Origin: Pandoraea cepalis
GTDB taxonomy: Bacteria > Pseudomonadota > Gammaproteobacteria > Burkholderiales > Burkholderiaceae
NCBI RefSeq assembly: GCF_902459665.1
Contig: NZ_CABPSL010000009.1
Coordinates: 1-64,000, forward strand
Direction of reading: 5' to 3'
Length of the DNA stretch: 64,000 nucleotides
The notes under the pieces were generated by a model that worked only from the letters and a program-made list of their open reading frames with translations, searched no databases and was not told the origin of the DNA. The position numbers and the translations under genes were made by a program. This document shows positions 22,231-33,327 of the stretch, one piece after another. Numbering within the stretch: the stretch's first letter is position 1; every line of letters starts with the position of its first letter.

Positions 22231-23433
22231 GTGAACCCATTACTCGACAAGCTCCAGCCCTACCCCTTTGAACGCCTGAAGTCGTTGGTGGCGGACATCA
22301 CGCCTGCCAGCGCGTACAAGGCCATCAGCTTCGGCATCGGGGAACCCAAGCACCCGACGCCGCAGTTCATCAAGGAAGCCCTGATCGATGGGCTGGGCGG
22401 CCTCTCGAACTATCCGGCCACCGCGGGCGGCGAGCCGCTGCGCGCGGCGATCGCCGAGTGGCTGGAGCGCCGGTACGCACTGCCCAACGTGAATCCGGCC
22501 ACGGAAGTTCTGCCGGTCACGGGCTCGCGCGAGGCGCTCTTTTCGTTCGCCCAGGCGGTCGTCGACGGCAGCAAGCCCGGCGCGCGCGTGGTGTGTCCGA
22601 ACCCGTTCTACCAGATCTACGAAGGCGCCACGTTGCTCGCCGGCGCGACGCCCTATTACGTCGACAGCGATCCCGCGCGTAATTTCGCCCCGGACTACGA
22701 CGCCGTGCCGGCCGACGTCTGGCGCGACGTCCAACTTGTCTATCTCTGCTCGCCGGGCAATCCGACCGGCGCCGTGCTGAGCCTTGCCGACTGGAAACGC
22801 CTGTTCGACCTCTCCGACGAATTCGGCTTTGTGATTGCGTCCGACGAGTGTTATTCCGAGATCTACTTCGACGAAGAACATGCGCCACTGGGCGCCCTGG
22901 CGGCGGCGCATCGACTGGGTCGGGGCTTCGACCGTCTGGTCGTGTTCTCGAGCCTGTCGAAGCGCTCGAACGTGCCGGGCATGCGCTCGGGGTTCGTGGC
23001 GGGCGACGCCGCCGTCCTCAAGAAATTCCTGCTGTACCGCACGTACCACGGCTGCGCGATGAGTCCGGCCGTGCAAGCGGCGAGCGTTGCAGCGTGGAAC
23101 GATGAAGCCCACGTGCGCCTGAACCGCAGCAAGTACCTGAAGAAGTTCCAGACCGTCACGCCAATGCTCGCCGACGTGCTCGACGTGCGTCTGCCAGACG
23201 CGGGCTTCTACCTGTGGGCTCGGGTCGACACGAAAACCGGCCTGTCCGACACGGAATTCACGCGCCAGTTGCTGGCGCAATACAATGTGGCCGTCCTGCC
23301 CGGGTCATACCTGGGCCGCGCGGCGCACGGCACCAACCCGGGCGAGAACTATGTGCGCATCGCCCTTGTGGCCGATGTGGACGAATGCACCGAAGGCGCC
23401 CAGCGCATCGTGCAGTTCTGCCAATCCCTTTAA
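22231..23433 (+). CDS. dapC: N-succinyldiaminopimelate aminotransferase
   Basis: This PLP enzyme transfers an amino group from glutamate to N-succinyl-2-amino-6-ketopimelate in the succinylase lysine/diaminopimelate pathway. The protein has 400 residues of the class I/II aminotransferase fold. The PLP lysine is Lys244 in SLSKRSNVPGMRSGF. CSPGNPTGAVLS and the C-terminal ENYVRIALV are also typical. The start is GTG; the N-terminus MNPLLDKLQPYPFERL matches the beta-proteobacterial DapC family. The next gene, dapD, follows after 24 bases, and the previous step's product is used here. Confidence 0.94.
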   Translation: MNPLLDKLQPYPFERLKSLVADITPASAYKAISFGIGEPKHPTPQFIKEALIDGLGGLSNYPATAGGEPLRAAIAEWLERRYALPNVNPATEVLPVTGSREALFSFAQAVVDGSKPGARVVCPNPFYQIYEGATLLAGATPYYVDSDPARNFAPDYDAVPADVWRDVQLVYLCSPGNPTGAVLSLADWKRLFDLSDEFGFVIASDECYSEIYFDEEHAPLGALAAAHRLGRGFDRLVVFSSLSKRSNVPGMRSGFVAGDAAVLKKFLLYRTYHGCAMSPAVQAASVAAWNDEAHVRLNRSKYLKKFQTVTPMLADVLDVRLPDAGFYLWARVDTKTGLSDTEFTRQLLAQYNVAVLPGSYLGRAAHGTNPGENYVRIALVADVDECTEGAQRIVQFCQSL

Positions 23434-23457
23434 TTCTCACTGCAACCGATTCTCGCC

Positions 23458-24285
23458 ATGTCGCAACAACTGCAAACCACCATCGACCAAGCCTGGGACA
23501 ACCGTGCCGAGATCTCGGCGAAGTCGGCACCTGCCGAGGTGCGTGAGGCCGTCGCCCACGTCATCGCCGAACTGGACAAGGGCGCCCTGCGCGTGGCCCA
23601 GAAGCAAGACGGCCATTGGATCGTGAACCAATGGGTCAAGAAGGCCGTGCTGCTGTCGTTCCGCCTCGAAGACAATGTCGTGATGCCGGCTGGCGGCTTC
23701 AGCCAGTTCTACGACAAGGTGCCGAGCAAGTTCGCCAACTACACCGCCGACGACTTCGCACGCGGCGGTTTCCGCGTCGTGCCGCCGGCCGTGGCGCGTC
23801 GTGGCTCGTTCATCGGCAAGAACGTGGTGCTGATGCCGTCGTACACGAACATCGGCGCCTACGTTGACGAAGGCACGATGGTCGACACCTGGGCCACCGT
23901 CGGTTCGTGCGCCCAGATCGGCAAGAACGTTCACCTCTCGGGCGGCGTCGGTATCGGCGGCGTGCTCGAACCGCTGCAGGCCAACCCGGTCATCATCGAA
24001 GACAACTGCTTCGTCGGCGCCCGCTCGGAAGTCGTGGAAGGCGTGATCGTCGAAGAGAACTCGGTGATCTCCATGGGCGTGTATCTGGGGCAGTCGACCA
24101 AGATCTACGATCGCGAAACCGGTGAAGTGCATTATGGCCGCGTGCCGGCCGGCTCGGTCGTGGTGCCGGGCAACCTGCCCTCGAAGGACGGAAAGTACAG
24201 CCTGTACTGCGCCGTGATCGTGAAGAAGGTCGATGCGCAAACGCGCGCCAAGACGGCCATCAACGACCTGCTGCGCGGCGAGTAA
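23458..24285 (+). CDS. dapD: tetrahydrodipicolinate N-succinyltransferase
   Basis: This enzyme succinylates tetrahydrodipicolinate with succinyl-CoA, committing it to the succinylase branch of lysine and meso-diaminopimelate synthesis. The 275-residue protein has the left-handed beta-helix of hexapeptide repeats from about residue 105 ([48 protein letters not shown]). The N-terminal helical domain begins [16 protein letters not shown]. Length and sequence match the trimeric family. It lies directly after dapC. Confidence 0.97.
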   Translation: MSQQLQTTIDQAWDNRAEISAKSAPAEVREAVAHVIAELDKGALRVAQKQDGHWIVNQWVKKAVLLSFRLEDNVVMPAGGFSQFYDKVPSKFANYTADDFARGGFRVVPPAVARRGSFIGKNVVLMPSYTNIGAYVDEGTMVDTWATVGSCAQIGKNVHLSGGVGIGGVLEPLQANPVIIEDNCFVGARSEVVEGVIVEENSVISMGVYLGQSTKIYDRETGEVHYGRVPAGSVVVPGNLPSKDGKYSLYCAVIVKKVDAQTRAKTAINDLLRGE

Positions 24286-24372
24286 GGCAACGCGGCATCC
24301 GAGGCTTCGCCGCCGGTTGGGCGGCGAGGGCTTCGGCGCATCTTTGCAATCGCGACACCAGGAGTTTCGGCG

Positions 24373-25876
<1,504 letters not shown>

Positions 25877-25896
25877 GGCGCACGAGGCATTCCACC

Positions 25897-26790
25897 ATGA
25901 CGACACCGACCCATCCCTTCCAGACGTTACGCGACCTGTTGCGCTACGCCGTTTCGCGCTTCACCGAGGCCGAGCTGGCCTTCGGGCATGGCACGGCCAC
26001 GGCGTACGACGAGGCCGCCTATCTGCTGCTGCATACGCTGCACCTGCCGATCGACACACTCGACCCGTTTCTCGACGCCCGTTTGCTGCCCGACGAAATC
26101 GAGCGCGTGCTGTCGGTCGTCAACCGTCGAGCGGGCGAGCGCGTGCCGGCGTCTTACATCACGAATGAAGCGTGGATGCACGGCCACCGGTTCTACGTGG
26201 ACGAGCGCGTCATCGTGCCGCGCTCGTTCATCGGCGAATTACTGGAAGACGCCTTGCAGCCGTGGGTCGATCACGCCGACGACGTGGCCGAGGTCCTCGA
26301 ACTGTGCACCGGCTCGGGCTGCCTGGCGATTCTGGCCGCCGAGACCTTCCCGGCCGCGCAGATCGATGCCGTCGACATTTCACCCGACGCGCTCGCCGTG
26401 GCCAGGATCAACGTGGCCGACTACAGCCTCGACGACCGAGTCGCGCTGCATCTGGGCGACCTGTATGCACCGCTGCCCACGGGCAAGCGTTACGAAGTCA
26501 TCCTCACCAATCCGCCGTATGTGAACGAAGGTTCGATGCAGGTGCTGCCGGCCGAGTATCGCCACGAGCCGCGTCTTGCCCTGGCGGGGGGTAACGACGG
26601 GATGGACGTGGTTCGACGCATCATTGCCGGTGCACGCGAGCACCTGACGGAGCATGGCGTTCTGGTCGTGGAAATCGGCAACGAACGTCACTTTGTCGAA
26701 GCCGCGTTCCCCGATCTGCCGATGACGTGGCTCGCCACGAGCGCCGGCGACGACATGGTGTTCCTGGTACAGGCCGCCGATCTGCCGTAA
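25897..26790 (+). CDS. prmB: ribosomal protein uL3 N5-glutamine methyltransferase
   Basis: This SAM-dependent enzyme methylates a glutamine of ribosomal protein L3. The protein has 297 residues with an N-terminal helical domain, the SAM-binding motif LELCTGSGCLAI (about 131-142) and the catalytic NPPY near residue 206 (ILTNPPYVNEGSM). NPPY is shared with HemK/PrmC, but the N-terminal RYAVSRFTEAELAFGHG pattern fits PrmB. The ATG at 25897, 20 bases after the dapE stop, gives the family N-terminus; the frame is open further upstream inside dapE and that part is shadow. Confidence 0.93.
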   Translation: MTTPTHPFQTLRDLLRYAVSRFTEAELAFGHGTATAYDEAAYLLLHTLHLPIDTLDPFLDARLLPDEIERVLSVVNRRAGERVPASYITNEAWMHGHRFYVDERVIVPRSFIGELLEDALQPWVDHADDVAEVLELCTGSGCLAILAAETFPAAQIDAVDISPDALAVARINVADYSLDDRVALHLGDLYAPLPTGKRYEVILTNPPYVNEGSMQVLPAEYRHEPRLALAGGNDGMDVVRRIIAGAREHLTEHGVLVVEIGNERHFVEAAFPDLPMTWLATSAGDDMVFLVQAADLP

Positions 26791-26892
26791 TCGCCTCGGT
26801 GCTCGCCCATTGCAGCGAGGGCTCGCCTAAGGTCATGCAGCCCGGTTACACTCGGGTTCCCGGGTCCGCGCGACTCACGGCATGGAGGAAGA

Positions 26893-28329
26893 TTGTCCGT
26901 CATGGTGCTCAATTGGCTCGACGTCGGCTTTGCCGTCGCCTGTATCCATGCACTGGGGGCGATCGCCGCGATCCATGCCGTGCTGACGGTACGGACGTCG
27001 CAGGGCGCCGTGGCGTGGGCGGTATCGCTCGTCACGATGCCCTACCTCACGCTCATCCCCTACCTGTTCCTCGGCCGATCGAAGTTCATCGGCTACGTCG
27101 AGGCCCGGCGCGCCCGGAATCAAGCGTTGCAAACCCGCATCGGCGAAACACAATGGAGCGGTGAGCCGCCTGTCGCGATGGAAGCCCATCCCGAGTTTGC
27201 GGCGCTCACCGCCATGACGGGCATGTCGTTCGTTGCCGGCAATCGCGTGCGTCTGCTGGTGAACGGCCACGCCACGTTCGACGCCATCTTTGCCGCCATC
27301 GACCGCGCGCGCGACTACATCGTCATTCAGTTCTTCATCGTCAAGGACGATGCCCTTGGACGCGCCCTGTCCGCCCGCCTGCTCGCGCGCGCCGCCACGG
27401 GCGTGAAGGTATTCTTTCTCTACGACCGGATCGGCAGCCACGACTTGCCCGGCAGTTACTGCGACACGCTGCGCCAAGGCGGTGTCCTCGTGCACGAGTT
27501 CGCCGCCGCCAAGCGCGGTATTTTCGTGAATCGCTTCCAGTTGAACTTTCGCAATCACCGCAAGATTGTCGTGATCGACGGCAACGAAGCGTTCATCGGC
27601 GGTCACAACGTCGGCGTGGAGTATCTTGGCGAGAAACCGCCGCTGGCCCCCTGGCGCGACACGCACATTGCCGTGCGCGGCCCGGCAGTGGTCGGCATTC
27701 AACGCGCGTTCGCCGAAGACTGGCACTGGAGTACGGGCACGGTACCGGAGCTGAATCGTCAACCGGTCGCCTCCGGCGAAGACATGCACTGCCAGGTGGT
27801 GCCCAGCGGCCCCGCCGACCGGCTGGAAACGTCGTCGCTCTTCTTTGTCACCGCCATCAACGCTGCGCAACAGCGGGTCTGGCTCACCACTCCCTACTTC
27901 GTGCCCGACGAAGCCGTGTTCTCCGCATTGCGCCTGGCGGTGCTGCGCGGCGTGGACGTGCGCATCCTGATCCCCGACCGGGCCGATCACCGCGTGGTGT
28001 TCGAAGCCACCACGTCGTACGCCTTCGAAGCCGCCCGCAGCGGCATCAACGTCTATCGGTATCAACACGGCTTCGTTCACCAGAAGGTCGTACTGATCGA
28101 CGACAGCGCGGCCGCCGTCGGTAGCGCCAACCTCGACAACCGGTCGTTCCGCCTCAATTTCGAGATCATGCTGCTGACCGTCGACCGCGCCTTTGCCGAT
28201 GACGTCGCGTTCATGCTCACGCACGACTTCGAGCATGCCACCCTGCTGAACAAGGACGAATTTCGGACGATTCCGAAATGGCGCCAGATTGTGATGCGCG
28301 TGGCGCGGCTTTTCGCCCCAATTCTGTAG
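26893..28329 (+). CDS. cls: cardiolipin synthase
   Basis: This membrane phospholipase-D-type transferase condenses two phosphatidylglycerol molecules to cardiolipin. The protein has 478 residues. Two N-terminal membrane helices are followed by two HKD motifs, NHRKIVVID near residue 222 and HQKVVLID near 395. FIGGHN and GSANLDNRSF flank them as usual. The start is uncertain by three codons: GGAGGAA at 26884-26890 is 4 bases from a TTG at 26893 and 13 from the ATG at 26902. The E. coli ClsA type is the closest recalled relative. Confidence 0.93.
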   Translation: MSVMVLNWLDVGFAVACIHALGAIAAIHAVLTVRTSQGAVAWAVSLVTMPYLTLIPYLFLGRSKFIGYVEARRARNQALQTRIGETQWSGEPPVAMEAHPEFAALTAMTGMSFVAGNRVRLLVNGHATFDAIFAAIDRARDYIVIQFFIVKDDALGRALSARLLARAATGVKVFFLYDRIGSHDLPGSYCDTLRQGGVLVHEFAAAKRGIFVNRFQLNFRNHRKIVVIDGNEAFIGGHNVGVEYLGEKPPLAPWRDTHIAVRGPAVVGIQRAFAEDWHWSTGTVPELNRQPVASGEDMHCQVVPSGPADRLETSSLFFVTAINAAQQRVWLTTPYFVPDEAVFSALRLAVLRGVDVRILIPDRADHRVVFEATTSYAFEAARSGINVYRYQHGFVHQKVVLIDDSAAAVGSANLDNRSFRLNFEIMLLTVDRAFADDVAFMLTHDFEHATLLNKDEFRTIPKWRQIVMRVARLFAPIL

Positions 28330-28501
28330 CCAGTCGACGGCGCACATCGCATTCGCCTGCGCGGACCGGTAAAATGGCGGTTTTGCCGTCCTCTGCGCGT
28401 GGGTTTGCCGGCATCGCACGTTCGGTCCTCATTGGATCGACGGCACATGCCCGCCGCGCAGGCCAAGGACGCACTGACCCGCTTACCCCTCGGCCTTTTT
28501 C

Positions 28502-30442
28502 GTGATCCGATTCGAACACCTTTCCCTCGCGCGCGGCACCAAGCCGCTCTTCGAGGACACCTCCGTCACGCTCAACCCGGGCGAGCGCGTCGGCCTCGTC
28601 GGCGCCAACGGCGCCGGCAAGTCCACGCTGTTCGCGCTGTTGCGCGGGCAGTTGCACGCAGATGGGGGCGATGTCTTCGTGCCCAGTAGCTGGCGCCTGG
28701 CGCATGTGATGCAGGAGACGCCAGCGGTCGAGCGTACTGCGCTCGACTACGTTCTCGACGGCGACACGCGGCTGCGTGAGATCGAAGCGAATATTGCGGC
28801 GGCGGAAGTCGCTCACGACGGCCATGCCCAGGCCGACGCCCACGCGGCCTTCGCCGACGCCGACGGGTACACCGCCCCGGCCCGCGGCGAGGCGCTGCTG
28901 CTCGGCCTCGGCTTTACGTTGGCGCAAACGCAGTTGCCGGTCGCCAGCTTCTCGGGCGGTTGGCGCATGCGCCTGAATCTGGCGCAGGCGCTCATGTGCC
29001 CGTCCGATCTGTTGCTGCTCGACGAGCCGACCAACCACCTGGATCTGGACGCCATCGTCTGGCTCGAAGACTGGCTCAAGCGTTACCCGGGTACGCTCAT
29101 CGTGATTTCGCACGATCGCGAATTTCTCGACGAGGTCTGCAACGTCACGCTGCATATCGAGAATCAGCAGATCAAGCGTTACGGTGGCAACTACAGTCAG
29201 TTCGAAATCCTGCGCGGCCAGCAACTGACGCTGCAGCAAAGCGCCTTCGAGAAGCAGCAAAAGACGATTGCGCACCTGGAGTCGTTCATCACGCGCTTCA
29301 AGGCCAAGGCGACGAAGGCACGCCAGGCGCAGAGTCGCGTGAAGGCGCTCGAAAAGATGGAGCGCATCGCCCCCGCGCATATCGCGTCGCCGTTCACGTT
29401 TGAGTTCCGCCCGGCTGACAGCGCGCCGAACCCAATGCTCGTGCTCGAAGCCGTCCGTTGCGGCTACCCGCTCGAGGACGGCAGCGAGAAGGTCATCCTG
29501 CCGCACGTCACGATGTCGGTGCAGAACGAGCAACGTATCGGCCTGCTCGGCGCCAACGGTCAGGGCAAATCGACGCTGATCAAAACGCTCGCCGGCACGC
29601 TGGCGACCCTCACCGGCTCGGTGAAAACCGGCAAGGGCCTGCAGATCGGCTACTTCGCCCAGCATCAGGTCGAAACGCTGCGTCACGACGATTCGCCGTT
29701 GCAGCACTTGCAGCGGCTCGCCCCGGATACGCGCGAGCAGGAGCTACGGGATTTTCTGGGCGGGTTCAATTTCCGTGGTGACATGGCCACGTCATCGATC
29801 GCCCCGTTCTCCGGCGGCGAGAAGGCGCGTCTGGCGCTCGCGCTCATCATCTGGCGCAAGCCGAACCTTCTGCTGCTCGACGAACCGACCAATCACCTGG
29901 ACCTCGAAACGCGCCACGCGCTCACGATGGCCTTGGCGCAGTTCGACGGCACATTGATTCTCGTCTCGCACGATCGGCATTTGCTGCGCGCGACCACCGA
30001 TCAGTTTCTGCTCGTGGCCGGCGGCGAAGTGAAACCGTTCGACGGCGATCTCGACGACTATCGCGACTGGCTGCTGCAACACGCGGCCGACCAACGGGCC
30101 GCGGCACGTGACGCCAGCAATGGTAGCGGTGAGAGTGCAGAGGGTGGCGACGGCGTCAATCGCAAGGATCAGAAGCGCGCCGAAGCGCAGGAACGCCAGC
30201 GGCTGTCTCAACTGCGCAAACCGCTGCAACGCAAGATCGAGAAGCTGGAGCAATCGATGGCGAAACTCGCGGACGAAAAGGCGCGACTCGACGCCATCCT
30301 CGCCGACAGCGGCACCTATGAAGACGCGAAAAAAGCCTTGCTGACCGACAGCCTGAAGCAGCAGGTGGACGTCACGGCCAAACTGTCGGACATTGAAGCC
30401 GAATGGCTCGACGCACAGGAAGCGCTCGAGCAGATCGTCTGA
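28502..30442 (+). CDS. ABC-F family ATPase (YheS/Uup-like)
   Basis: This is a soluble tandem-ATPase protein of the ABC-F group, whose members act on the ribosome. The protein has 646 residues. The first domain has GANGAGKST at 34-42, LLLDEPTNHLD near 175 and a conserved DREFLDEVC. An arm/linker helix (about 240-290) follows, then a second domain with GANGQGKST near 350 and LLLDEPTNHLD near 460. The last 100 residues form a charged coiled coil. Start is GTG, giving MIRFEHLSLARGTKPLFED; domain pattern and sequence fit YheS best. It has no membrane domain and is not a transporter. Confidence 0.92.
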   Translation: MIRFEHLSLARGTKPLFEDTSVTLNPGERVGLVGANGAGKSTLFALLRGQLHADGGDVFVPSSWRLAHVMQETPAVERTALDYVLDGDTRLREIEANIAAAEVAHDGHAQADAHAAFADADGYTAPARGEALLLGLGFTLAQTQLPVASFSGGWRMRLNLAQALMCPSDLLLLDEPTNHLDLDAIVWLEDWLKRYPGTLIVISHDREFLDEVCNVTLHIENQQIKRYGGNYSQFEILRGQQLTLQQSAFEKQQKTIAHLESFITRFKAKATKARQAQSRVKALEKMERIAPAHIASPFTFEFRPADSAPNPMLVLEAVRCGYPLEDGSEKVILPHVTMSVQNEQRIGLLGANGQGKSTLIKTLAGTLATLTGSVKTGKGLQIGYFAQHQVETLRHDDSPLQHLQRLAPDTREQELRDFLGGFNFRGDMATSSIAPFSGGEKARLALALIIWRKPNLLLLDEPTNHLDLETRHALTMALAQFDGTLILVSHDRHLLRATTDQFLLVAGGEVKPFDGDLDDYRDWLLQHAADQRAAARDASNGSGESAEGGDGVNRKDQKRAEAQERQRLSQLRKPLQRKIEKLEQSMAKLADEKARLDAILADSGTYEDAKKALLTDSLKQQVDVTAKLSDIEAEWLDAQEALEQIV

Positions 30443-30500
30443 CAGGCGTCAGACCCTGGCTGCCGGGGCGGTGGCATGGCCTTGAGAAGGCCTGCCCCGG
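30437..30500. terminator. nested hairpins between convergent ABC-F and radA genes
   Basis: GTCTGA/TCAGAC (30437-30454) forms one stem. A second, larger one pairs CCGGGGC (30463-30469) with GCCCCGG (30494-30500) and contains an inner GGCCTT/AAGGCC hairpin. There is no T tract. It lies exactly between two convergent stops, so a bidirectional terminator or a REP-like element is likely. Confidence 0.5.
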
Positions 30501-30522
30501 AGCGCCCCAAGCGCCAGCGCGA

Positions 30523-31896
30523 CTACAACCCCGCCACGACGGAAATCGCGTGCTCCAAACGGTCGACGGCATGCACTTCGAGGCCGTCGATCGGTTGCTT
30601 CGGCGCATTCGCCTTCGGGATGATCGCAATCGAAAAGCCCAGTTTGGCGGCTTCCTTGAGACGATCCTGACCGCGCGGGCTCGGCCGGATTTCGCCCGCC
30701 AGCCCGACCTCGCCGAATGCCACGATGCCGCGCGGCAACGGCTTGTTGCGCAGCGACGAATGAATTGCCAGCAACACGGCCAGATCGGCCGCCGGTTCCG
30801 AGATCTTCACGCCGCCGACGGCGTTCAGGAACACATCCTGATCGAAACAGGCGATGCCCGCGTGACGATGCATCACGGCGAGCAACATGGCCAGCCGGTT
30901 CTGCTCCAGCCCCACGGCCAAACGCCGCGGATTGGGCACCTGCGCCGTGTCGACCAGCGCCTGCACCTCTACGAGCAGCGGGCGCGTGCCTTCCTGCGTG
31001 ACGAGCACGCACGAGCCCGGCACGCTTTGCTCATGTTGCGAGAGGAACAAGGCCGACGGATTCGCCACGCCGCGCAGGCCTTTCTCCGTCATCGCGAACA
31101 CGCCCAACTCGTTGACGGCACCGAAGCGATTTTTGAACGCCCGCACCAACCGGTACGACGAGTGCGTATCGCCCTCGAAATACAGCACCGTGTCGACGAT
31201 GTGTTCGAGAACGCGCGGCCCGGCGAGACTGCCTTCCTTGGTCACGTGGCCAACCATGATCACCGTTACGCCGCTCTGCTTGGCGCTGCGCGTGAGTTGC
31301 GCCGCGCATTCGCGCACCTGCGCGACCGATCCCGGCGCCGAACTGAGCGCTTCTGAGTAGACCGTCTGGATCGAGTCGATCACGACCACGTCGGGCTTCT
31401 CCGACTCGATGGCGCCCAGAATCTTCTCGAGCTGGATTTCCGCCAGCAAATCCAATTCCCCGCCGCCCTCGCCCGCGGCGCCGAGGCCCAGGCGCTGCGC
31501 ACGCAAGGCAATCTGCGCGCCCGATTCTTCGCCGCTCACATACAGCGCACGCCGTTCGCGCGCCAGATGCGCAAGCGACTGAAGCAGCAGCGTCGACTTG
31601 CCGATCCCGGGATCCCCCCCGATGAGCACCACGCCGCCGGCAACCAGACCGCCGCCCAGCACGCGGTCGAATTCGCTCACGCCGCTGGAGAAGCGCGGCA
31701 CATCGGCCGCCTCGATCTGCGCGAGCTTGCGCACGGGCGTACTCTTGGCGAGCGATTGGTATCGATGACCTGTCGGCGCTTCCGCCACCGATTCGACGAG
31801 CGAGTTCCAGCCGTTGCAGTGGGGACACTGCCCCGCCCACTTGGGCGTCTGCCCGCCGCATTCGGTACAAATATAGACAGTCTTGGCTTTGGCCAT
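30523..31896 (-). CDS. radA: DNA repair protein RadA
   Basis: RadA is a RecA-like helicase that branch-migrates recombination intermediates. The protein has 457 residues. The N-terminal zinc finger uses Cys10, Cys13, Cys24 and Cys27 (CTECGGQTPKWAGQCPHC). Walker A is GGDPGIGKST at 93-102, and the RadA-specific KNRFG motif occurs near residue 257. The C-terminal part is the Lon-protease-like, inactive domain. The ATG at 31896 places the zinc finger at the very N-terminus as in the family; the upstream open frame is not used. It is 23 bases after alr on the same strand. Confidence 0.96.
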   Translation of the reverse strand: MAKAKTVYICTECGGQTPKWAGQCPHCNGWNSLVESVAEAPTGHRYQSLAKSTPVRKLAQIEAADVPRFSSGVSEFDRVLGGGLVAGGVVLIGGDPGIGKSTLLLQSLAHLARERRALYVSGEESGAQIALRAQRLGLGAAGEGGGELDLLAEIQLEKILGAIESEKPDVVVIDSIQTVYSEALSSAPGSVAQVRECAAQLTRSAKQSGVTVIMVGHVTKEGSLAGPRVLEHIVDTVLYFEGDTHSSYRLVRAFKNRFGAVNELGVFAMTEKGLRGVANPSALFLSQHEQSVPGSCVLVTQEGTRPLLVEVQALVDTAQVPNPRRLAVGLEQNRLAMLLAVMHRHAGIACFDQDVFLNAVGGVKISEPAADLAVLLAIHSSLRNKPLPRGIVAFGEVGLAGEIRPSPRGQDRLKEAAKLGFSIAIIPKANAPKQPIDGLEVHAVDRLEHAISVVAGL

Positions 31897-31919
31897 GCGT
31901 GGCGATCCTGTCCTGATGC

Positions 31920-32990
31920 TCAGTTCGCGTACACCGGCACGCGGCGCGCCACGGCACACATCAGCTCATAGCCGAGCGTGCCGGCCGACGCTGCGACCTC
32001 GTCGATGCAAAGGCCCCGCCCCCACAACGTGACAGGCGCACCCACGCGTGCCTGCGGCACCGGCGTGAGATCGACGGCGAGCATGTCCATCGACACGCGC
32101 CCCACGGTGCGCGTGCGCACACCGTCGACCAGTATCGGCGTGCCCGAGGGGGCAACACGCGGATAGCCGTCGGCATAGCCGCAGGCCACTGTGCCCACGC
32201 GCATCGGCGTCTCGGCGGTGAAGACGCTACCGTAACCGACGGTACCGCCCGCCGGCACGTCCTGAATGCCGATCAACTCGGCTTCGAGCGTCATGGTCGG
32301 TTGCAGATCAAGCGTGGCCGCCGGGACTTCGAGACCTTTCGGCGAGGAGCCATAGAGCATGATCCCCGGACGCACCCATGCGCCGTGTGCTTCCGGATGG
32401 AACAGCGTGGCGGCCGAGTTGGCCAGGCTGCGCTCGCCCGGCACGTCGCATGCGCCGCGCTCGAACGCTTCCATCTGATACGCGATGCCGCGCGGACCGT
32501 CGGCATCGGAAAAGTGAGTCATCAGCACGATCTGGCTCACGCCGGGAATCGCGCGAGCACGCTCCCATGCGGCGCGAAAACGCTCGGGGGCGAAGCCGAG
32601 ACGGTTCATGCCCGAATTCATCTTGAGCTGCACGTTGAGCGGCTTGCTCAGGCGCGTGGTCTCCAGCATGCGCAGTTGTTCGTCGCTGTGCACGGTCGTC
32701 GTCAGACCATACTTGTCGACGACGGCCAGATCTTCGGGTTTGAAGAACCCTTCGAGCAGCAGAATGGGACCGGCCCAGCCGAGTTCGCGCAAACGCACGG
32801 CCTCGTCGAGATCGAGCAGGCCGAAGCCATCGGCGTCGCGCAATCCGGGATACGCGTTTTCAATGCCATGCCCGTAGGCATTGGCCTTGACCACGGCCCA
32901 CACCTTGGCGCGGGGCGCACTGCGGCGGGCGACATCGAGATTGTGAGCGAGGGCTGCGGTGTGAATCGAGACTTTGATTGGACGAGGCAT
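31920..32990 (-). CDS. alr: alanine racemase
   Basis: This PLP enzyme interconverts L- and D-alanine for peptidoglycan. The protein has 356 residues. The PLP lysine is Lys35 in [10 protein letters not shown]. The opposing catalytic tyrosine is in TVGYGSVF near residue 254. GMNRLGF and SMDMLAVDL are also family features. The ATG at 32990 ([14 protein letters not shown]) is chosen because it puts the lysine at the usual distance; an in-frame start 21 codons earlier gives an unlikely extension. It is followed by radA, with lplT divergent upstream. Confidence 0.96.
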   Translation of the reverse strand: MPRPIKVSIHTAALAHNLDVARRSAPRAKVWAVVKANAYGHGIENAYPGLRDADGFGLLDLDEAVRLRELGWAGPILLLEGFFKPEDLAVVDKYGLTTTVHSDEQLRMLETTRLSKPLNVQLKMNSGMNRLGFAPERFRAAWERARAIPGVSQIVLMTHFSDADGPRGIAYQMEAFERGACDVPGERSLANSAATLFHPEAHGAWVRPGIMLYGSSPKGLEVPAATLDLQPTMTLEAELIGIQDVPAGGTVGYGSVFTAETPMRVGTVACGYADGYPRVAPSGTPILVDGVRTRTVGRVSMDMLAVDLTPVPQARVGAPVTLWGRGLCIDEVAASAGTLGYELMCAVARRVPVYAN

Positions 32991-33327
32991 AAGCGGACAC
33001 GGGATCGAAGGAGACGCTCGCCAGGACAGGCTGGCGGCATAACGCATCGGCATATTTTCGTGTTATAAAGCCGTGCGCACAACTTGTTTTGCCAAATTTT
33101 TCTCCCGATAACAAGACCGGTCTCAGACCGAGGGCGACCGGGCGCCCGACACGGGGAGCATCAAGGCCGAATATACGGCCGAATAACGACAGTTGATTGG
33201 CCGAAGCGCGCCGATACCCCGATGTTTAAGCCCGGTTTCTTCCGTGGGGAAGCCCGTTGCGGGCGCTGCGGATACCGACAACCGAGACACGCAAGTTTTA
33301 CGCAGCACGGGATCGACTCAAGGAACG
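32991..33327. other. divergent alr/lplT intergenic region
   Basis: This 337-bp gap lies between divergent genes. It holds an AT-rich stretch at 33050-33115 that is likely to contain both promoters, a perfect palindrome AGACCGGTCT at 33114-33123, and two copies of GGCCGAATA at 33165-33173 and 33177-33185 (12-bp period). AAGGAA precedes the lplT ATG. No gene is recognised. Confidence 0.55.
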
